The notes beneath the pieces were generated by a model, which was given only the letters and a program-made list of their open reading frames with translations, was not told the DNA's origin and did not search any database. DNA of 64,000 nucleotides from Lactobacillus sp. Lineage in GTDB: Bacteria; Bacillota; Bacilli; Lactobacillales; Lactobacillaceae. Position 1 is the stretch's first letter. Each line of letters starts with the position of its first letter. Shown piece after piece: positions 59,798 to 64,000 of this stretch. The stretch spans positions 62,001 through 126,000 of the forward strand of contig JAKVKU010000002.1 of NCBI GenBank assembly GCA_022484695.1, read 5' to 3'. Made by a program: the position numbers and the translations under genes.

Positions 59798-61413
59798 GAT
59801 TATTACTACGTTTATTAGGCTATGCCAAAAATTTAAATTGGATTTTACTAGCCAGCATCTTAGCTGGCACCGTCACCACCCTATGCCAATTGGCATTATT
59901 ATGGCTGGGCTTTGCCGCTTTAGTAGACTTTGGCGCCTTGCAGCATCTTGGCTTAGCCGTTTTTGGCTTAGCGCTAGCCATTGGGCTCACCCGCTTTGGG
60001 GAACAGTATTTAGGCCATTTGGTGGCCTTTAAGATTTTGGCCGGGTTTAGAGATACTGTCTACCGTAAAATCACCAAACTCGCCCCGGCTAAATTAGATG
60101 AAAAACATGGCAGTGATTTATTAAAACTCATCGCCCAAGATATTGAACAGATCGAAATCTTCTATGCCCATACCTTAGCACCGGTAGCCATTGCCGGGAT
60201 TGTTTCAATTATCCAGGTCATCTGGTTTTGGTCCCTGGCCCCGGTTTGGGGCATCAGTGCCCTGGTGAGTTATGCCTTGGTGGGTGTGTTATTACCCTTC
60301 CTCAATCAAAAGGAAGTTGCTCCGCAAACCCAAGCGTTGACCCAGGCAGATAGCCAGCAGCAACGCCTAGAGACTGAAAGTGTCCAGGGTAAATTCGAAT
60401 TACAACAATTTCAAACCGTTCCTACCCAATTGGCAAAATTGACAAGGGCCAATCGACACTACTGGCACCTGAGTCAAATCAAAACGGCTTTGCAGGATAA
60501 ACAAAATATCGCCATGCAAGTCCTCTTAATTTTATGCTTTCTAAACTTCGCAGTAGCCGGCTTGATTGGCCACTTATCACTGGTGCCGATTTTATTATTC
60601 CCCTTTACCTTTGGCCGCGTTTTGGCTTTGGCAGCCTTACCGGGCTCTTTATCCGGTGGCATTCTAGCCGCCAAACATCTTTTTGCCCTATTAGATGAGA
60701 CGCCGGTGGTTCAAGATGCGCCGGAAGCCAAGCCCTTGGCTGCGCCCTTAACTGATTTTGACATGACCCACATCGATTTCGCTTATCCCACCAAACCTAA
60801 TAATCAAATCTTGGCTGATCTCAACTTTCAAGGAAAAGCGCCCAAACGCATTGGTTTAGTGGGTCCCAGCGGTGTGGGTAAAAGTACCATTGTCAAGTTA
60901 CTGATGACTTGGTATGCGCCCAATGCCGGCCAGATCACCGTCAATGGGACACCTAGCATAAGTGTTTTACTGGCTAGCTTGCGCCAGGCTATCAATTACA
61001 TGCCCCAAAATCCGAAAATATTTACCGGCACTATCCGGACTAATCTGACCCTGGGAGAAAAATCATTCAGCGACCAGCGACTTTTAGAGGTCCTGGGCTG
61101 GGTAGAATTGGCAGAAACGGTTTTACAGTTTCCCAAGGGCTTAGACACACCGATCAGCGATAGCGCCCGCCACTTCTCTGCCGGGGAAACCCAGCGCTTA
61201 GATCTGGCCCGGGCTTTGTTGCATCCCAGCCAAATCCTGGTCTTAGACGAACCCACCAGTAACTTAGATGTGCTAAATGAAGCCCTCGTTTTAAGGGCAG
61301 TCCAGCAACATTACGCCGGGTTAGTCATCATGGTCACCCACCGGCAAAGTTCCTTAGCCATTTGCGATGAAGTTTGGCAGTTTGCAGACCAACAATTGCA
61401 ACAAATAAAATAG
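59794..61413 (+). CDS. cydC: ABC exporter subunit CydC
   Basis: 539 residues. Membrane domain to about 300, then Walker A GPSGVGKST, a degenerate signature FSAGETQR instead of LSGGQ, and Walker B ILVLDEPTSNLD. A degenerate site in one subunit is usual in heterodimeric exporters. Overlaps cydD by 4 bases, so both are translated in concert. Confidence 0.78.
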   Translation: MRLLLRLLGYAKNLNWILLASILAGTVTTLCQLALLWLGFAALVDFGALQHLGLAVFGLALAIGLTRFGEQYLGHLVAFKILAGFRDTVYRKITKLAPAKLDEKHGSDLLKLIAQDIEQIEIFYAHTLAPVAIAGIVSIIQVIWFWSLAPVWGISALVSYALVGVLLPFLNQKEVAPQTQALTQADSQQQRLETESVQGKFELQQFQTVPTQLAKLTRANRHYWHLSQIKTALQDKQNIAMQVLLILCFLNFAVAGLIGHLSLVPILLFPFTFGRVLALAALPGSLSGGILAAKHLFALLDETPVVQDAPEAKPLAAPLTDFDMTHIDFAYPTKPNNQILADLNFQGKAPKRIGLVGPSGVGKSTIVKLLMTWYAPNAGQITVNGTPSISVLLASLRQAINYMPQNPKIFTGTIRTNLTLGEKSFSDQRLLEVLGWVELAETVLQFPKGLDTPISDSARHFSAGETQRLDLARALLHPSQILVLDEPTSNLDVLNEALVLRAVQQHYAGLVIMVTHRQSSLAICDEVWQFADQQLQQIK

Positions 61414-61433
61414 CTAATAAATAACCAAATTTT

Positions 61434-61477
61434 AAGCCTTTGTGCATTATTTTTATAGTGCGCAAAGGCTTTTTTAA
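61434..61477 (+). terminator. Terminator of cydDC
   Basis: AAGCCTTTGTGCA / TGCGCAAAGGCTT (61434-61446, 61459-61471), 13 pairs with one G-U, then TTTTTT. Confidence 0.9.
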
Positions 61478-61551
61478 GGCTATTTACCATAAAAATAGAT
61501 TATTTTGTGAATTTGTTACTTTGTGCAGTCATTAAATGAGAAGCATTATCA

Positions 61552-61579
61552 TTGACTTTTGAATTCACAAGGCTATAAT
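61552..61579 (+). promoter_or_regulatory. Promoter of aldA
   Basis: TTGACT (61552-61557), 16 bases, TATAAT (61574-61579). Start near 61586, leader about 97 nt. Confidence 0.75.
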
Positions 61580-61586
61580 ATAATTT

Positions 61587-61600
61587 AGAAAACGTTTTCT
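61587..61600. promoter_or_regulatory. Palindromic cre box at the aldA transcription start
   Basis: AGAAAACGTTTTCT, a perfect palindrome, 12 of 14 to the CcpA site. It covers +1 to +14, where a bound CcpA blocks initiation. Confidence 0.7.
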
Positions 61601-61682
61601 ATATTATCTCCTTTTTGTAATTGTACCAAATGAGTTTTAAATAACGCTTATTGTTTCAATAACTTGTACAGGAGGTCAATCA

Positions 61683-63146
61683 ATGGATGCAACAGCATTA
61701 AAACATTATCAAATGTATATCAATGGTGAATTTCGAGAAGCCAGTTCGGGTGAAGTTGAAACGGTGATCAACCCTGCAGATGAGCAGCCGATTTCAACCG
61801 TCCCACTTGGTACCATTCAAGACGTTCAAGAAGCCATTGAAGCAGCCTATATTGCTCAAAAAGAATGGAAACGAGTGCCGGCGCCAACTCGGGGTAAGTA
61901 CCTCCAAGCCGTTGCCACGAAGATTCGGGAACAACAGGATCAACTGGTGACCATTCTCATGGAGGAACAGGGTAAGGTCCGTGATCTTGCCGTAACTGAA
62001 ATTCTTTTTGCAGCAGACTACTTCGATTATATGGCAAATGCTGGACGGACCTATGAAGGTGAAATTCTGCAATCCGATAACGCCAACGAAAACATTATGA
62101 TTGCTAAACAGCCGATTGGCGTGGCTGCCGGCATTACTGCTTGGAACTTCCCATTCTTCTTAATTGCTCGGAAGATGGGTCCAGCATTGGTGACCGGTAA
62201 TACCATCGTCATTAAACCAAGTTCTGAAACCCCAAATATTGCCTTAGCCTTTGCAAAAATTGTAGATGCTGTGGGCTTTCCAAAGGGTGTGGTCAATATC
62301 GTCACCGGCAAAGGGTCTGTCATCGGTGACGAATTATCTAAAAACCATAAAATCGGGATCATTAGCTTGACTGGTTCTGTACGTTCCGGCCAACGGGTCA
62401 TGGCGTCTGCCAGCGACCATTTAGCAAAAGTCTCTTTGGAATTAGGTGGCAAAGCACCGGCAATCGTAATGGCTGATGCTGACATTGATTTCGCCGTTCA
62501 AGCGATCATTGACTCTCGTATCGACAACAATGGGCAAGTCTGCAATAACGCTGAACGGGTTTACGTTCAAGAAGACGTTGCAGATGAGTTCATTAAAAAA
62601 GTTACAGCCAAAATGGCGGCTGTTAAAGTTGGAGATCCTAATAAAGACGCCGAAGTTACCATGGGGCCTTTAATTGATCGGGCAGCCCTAGAAAAAGTCG
62701 ATGGTATGGTTCAGCGGGCAGTTGCCGCTGGTGGTGTTGTAACGACTGGTGGACACCCTGCCAATATCGACAAAGGATTTTACTACTTGCCTACGGTTAT
62801 CACCAACGTGAAGCAAGACTCTGAAATCGTCCAAAATGAAATTTTTGGACCGGTATTGCCAATCTTGACCTTCAAAACTTTAAAAGAAGCCATCGATTTG
62901 GCCAATGATACAGTTTACGGCTTGACTTCTTCTATCTTTACCAATAGTTTAGAAGCTGCAAGTTATGCGGCCAACGAAATTGAAGCCGGCGAGACTTATA
63001 TCAACCGTTTCCACTTCGAAGGCATTCAGGGCTTCCACGCCGGTTGGAAAGAATCCGGCGTTGGTGGTGCTGATGGCCGGCACGGGATTGAAGAATTCTT
63101 GAATACCCATGCGGTTTATCTACAACGCCACCCTGACAAACTATAA
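61683..63146 (+). CDS. aldA: Aldehyde dehydrogenase, AldA (lactaldehyde/glycolaldehyde) type
   Basis: 487 residues. Catalytic Cys in NNGQVCNNAERVYV (about residue 285), Glu in SLELGGKAPAIV, NAD site ITAWNFPFFLIARKMGPAL. The C-terminal ETYINRFHFEGIQGFHAGWKESG closely follows E. coli AldA. It oxidises lactaldehyde or glycolaldehyde to the acid with NAD+, a step in fucose, rhamnose or arabinose side routes. A cre box at the promoter supports a catabolic role. ATG follows AGGAGGTC. Confidence 0.9.
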   Translation: MDATALKHYQMYINGEFREASSGEVETVINPADEQPISTVPLGTIQDVQEAIEAAYIAQKEWKRVPAPTRGKYLQAVATKIREQQDQLVTILMEEQGKVRDLAVTEILFAADYFDYMANAGRTYEGEILQSDNANENIMIAKQPIGVAAGITAWNFPFFLIARKMGPALVTGNTIVIKPSSETPNIALAFAKIVDAVGFPKGVVNIVTGKGSVIGDELSKNHKIGIISLTGSVRSGQRVMASASDHLAKVSLELGGKAPAIVMADADIDFAVQAIIDSRIDNNGQVCNNAERVYVQEDVADEFIKKVTAKMAAVKVGDPNKDAEVTMGPLIDRAALEKVDGMVQRAVAAGGVVTTGGHPANIDKGFYYLPTVITNVKQDSEIVQNEIFGPVLPILTFKTLKEAIDLANDTVYGLTSSIFTNSLEAASYAANEIEAGETYINRFHFEGIQGFHAGWKESGVGGADGRHGIEEFLNTHAVYLQRHPDKL

Positions 63147-63254
63147 GTTAGACCTCAGTGTCGGACTTGTTTCAAGATCAGGATTTAGATTGACCAGATC
63201 TTGAATCGGCATCACTGATAAGTTATTAACAACTGTCAATTTTGCAAATTTTTT

Positions 63255-63392
63255 CATGATTGCCACTTAGCACGGTTCGGTGCTACTTGGGTTGGCTGTC
63301 TTTTAATCCCCTTTTAGGCAGCTAAAATCGCCTCCTCCTTAAATACAATTAGGCGCCATCGTAAATTAATTTTTACGATGACGCCTTTTTTG
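63255..63392 (+). ncRNA. Candidate small RNA or 3' UTR with CCTCCTCC and terminator
   Basis: The stretch after aldA ends in a terminator AGGCG-C-CATCGTAAA / TTTACGATG-A-CGCCT (63351-63386) followed by T6, about 200 bases past the aldA stop. Before it stand the hairpin AGCAC-GGTTCG-GTGCT (near 63270) and CCTCCTCC (about 63332-63339), complementary to Shine-Dalgarno sequences. CGCCT in front of it can also pair with AGGCG of the terminator arm. A clear promoter is missing, so it may simply be the aldA 3' UTR. Confidence 0.35.
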
Positions 63393-63424
63393 TACTTTAT
63401 TGAGATTAATAAAATCAATCGTCC

Positions 63425-64000
63425 CTAATAGCTGACCCAAGTCTGGTGTAATACGGCCTTGCGCAAATATTGTAACCACATATCAAAGGCTGGTTGGGCA
63501 ACATCGCGAATATATTTCGGCTCAAAATGTTCATATAATGCCCCGCGAACATCTACATGTTGTAATGGGCCACTGAAGCGGGCGGCGATTTTTTCCGGTG
63601 TTAGGGCGTTAGCATAAGGTTCATCGGGATTGAAGAATACAGGTACGGCTAAATCTTGCGTGGCCCGGACATAGATCATGCTTAAGTCATGCTTGATAAA
63701 AATCGGATCTGAGATGGCTGGCACGTCAAAATCCGCTTCTAAAAAGGCTCGGCGTAAGTATTGTGAGCTAGGTGCTGTGCCTTCACCAAAGGCATCGGTA
63801 TGATCTACTAAAAAACCGTTGAAGTTTTGAAGAGCCATGAAATACTTCAGCTGATCCAAATGAACAGGTTCGGCCAAGGCCACATCTAAATGTTCCAAAG
63901 CTAATTTTGCGGTCAATTTTTGCAATAACTCCCGTTGCGCACCGGCGTGACAAGGCGACAGCCGACAATTATCGTGCCACGTGGTTAAAAAACCATAGGC
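63425..64000 (-). CDS. Partial protein of unknown function, 5' end beyond the window
   Basis: The frame is open from the right edge for 192 codons to the stop at 63425. There is no need to assume a start at the TTG near 63925, since the reading continues (FLTTWHDNCRLSPCHAGAQR) to the edge. It is a soluble, mixed alpha/beta C-terminal part with DHTDAFGEGTAPSSQYLRRA and PVFFNPDEPYANALTPEKI. No family recognised. Convergent with aldA. Confidence 0.6.
   Translation of the reverse strand, partial: AYGFLTTWHDNCRLSPCHAGAQRELLQKLTAKLALEHLDVALAEPVHLDQLKYFMALQNFNGFLVDHTDAFGEGTAPSSQYLRRAFLEADFDVPAISDPIFIKHDLSMIYVRATQDLAVPVFFNPDEPYANALTPEKIAARFSGPLQHVDVRGALYEHFEPKYIRDVAQPAFDMWLQYLRKAVLHQTWVSY

Noticed and set aside
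62051-62485. 144-codon open frame antisense to aldA
   Set aside because: The sense strand encodes conserved aldehyde dehydrogenase motifs throughout; no ribosome site on the antisense strand.
63783-63968. 61-codon minus-strand frame at the right edge
   Set aside because: It is an out-of-frame reading of the longer frame that stays open from 63425 to the window edge.
1-64000. CRISPR array, rRNA or tRNA genes
   Set aside because: I saw no regularly spaced repeats and no rRNA- or tRNA-like sequence on either strand; this was by eye, so a tRNAscan or similar run could still correct it.

Overview
The window is chromosomal DNA of a Gram-positive lactic acid bacterium, most likely Lactobacillaceae. 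The clues are strong GGAGG ribosome sites with frequent TTG and GTG starts, catabolite-response (cre) boxes, T-box and TPP leader RNAs, a citrate lyase operon with a SorC-type activator, an oleate hydratase, GRP- and GPH-type sugar transporters and ECF-type ThiW. I cannot name the species. No rRNA, tRNA, CRISPR array, complete insertion sequence or prophage is visible.

Layout. 0-10 kb: cut membrane protein; TetR regulator divergent from a 46-residue membrane peptide and oleate hydratase; hexose-phosphate transporter; iron alcohol dehydrogenase with a DhaS-like regulator; GRP sugar transporter with a small membrane protein; zinc alcohol dehydrogenase. 9.8-12 kb: a small Fim-type tyrosine recombinase behind an array of inverted repeats, then three related small RNA genes (a flavin-type oxidase gene lies between the second and third). 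12-15 kb: a zinc-stress group (zinc-free ribosomal protein S14, Zur-like regulator, zinc-binding lipoprotein, 42-residue basic protein) sharing one palindromic operator. 15-18 kb: MHS transporter behind a leader-peptide attenuator; amino acid permease. 18.7-25.4 kb: GH3/GPH transporter/GH29 operon, YczE-like protein, MarR with DUF2316. 25.5-33 kb: alpha/beta hydrolase, citI and the operon maeP-citC-citD-citE-citF-citX. 33-36 kb: M20 amidohydrolase and an OppA-like binding protein. 36-44 kb: a cre-controlled L-arabinoside operon (GH51, transporter, GH51, GH127, small unknown). 44.5-49 kb: aldo/keto reductase, tryptophan T-box with trpE-trpG, frameshifted GH43. 49.5-54.4 kb: three zinc-ribbon membrane proteins and a GDSL lipoprotein. 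54.4-64 kb: drug-type MFS, TPP-controlled thiW-thiM, cydD-cydC, aldA, cut unknown gene.

The genes describe a plant- or food-associated heterotroph using arabinan- or extensin-type L-arabinosides, beta-glucosides, fucosides and citrate. Several pathways are present only in part within the window: anthranilate synthase without the rest of trp, CydDC without CydAB, ThiM/ThiW without other thiamin genes, and citrate lyase without citG.

The most notable element is the three-copy small RNA family at 10.8-11.9 kb. Each copy has a 5' hairpin with UUCCUCCC in the loop, supported by a compensating base change, and an intrinsic terminator. Each is preceded by a promoter without a normal -35 box but with phased repeats. 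The loops could pair with Shine-Dalgarno sequences, and one hairpin loop near 53.2 kb is an exact 8-base complement.
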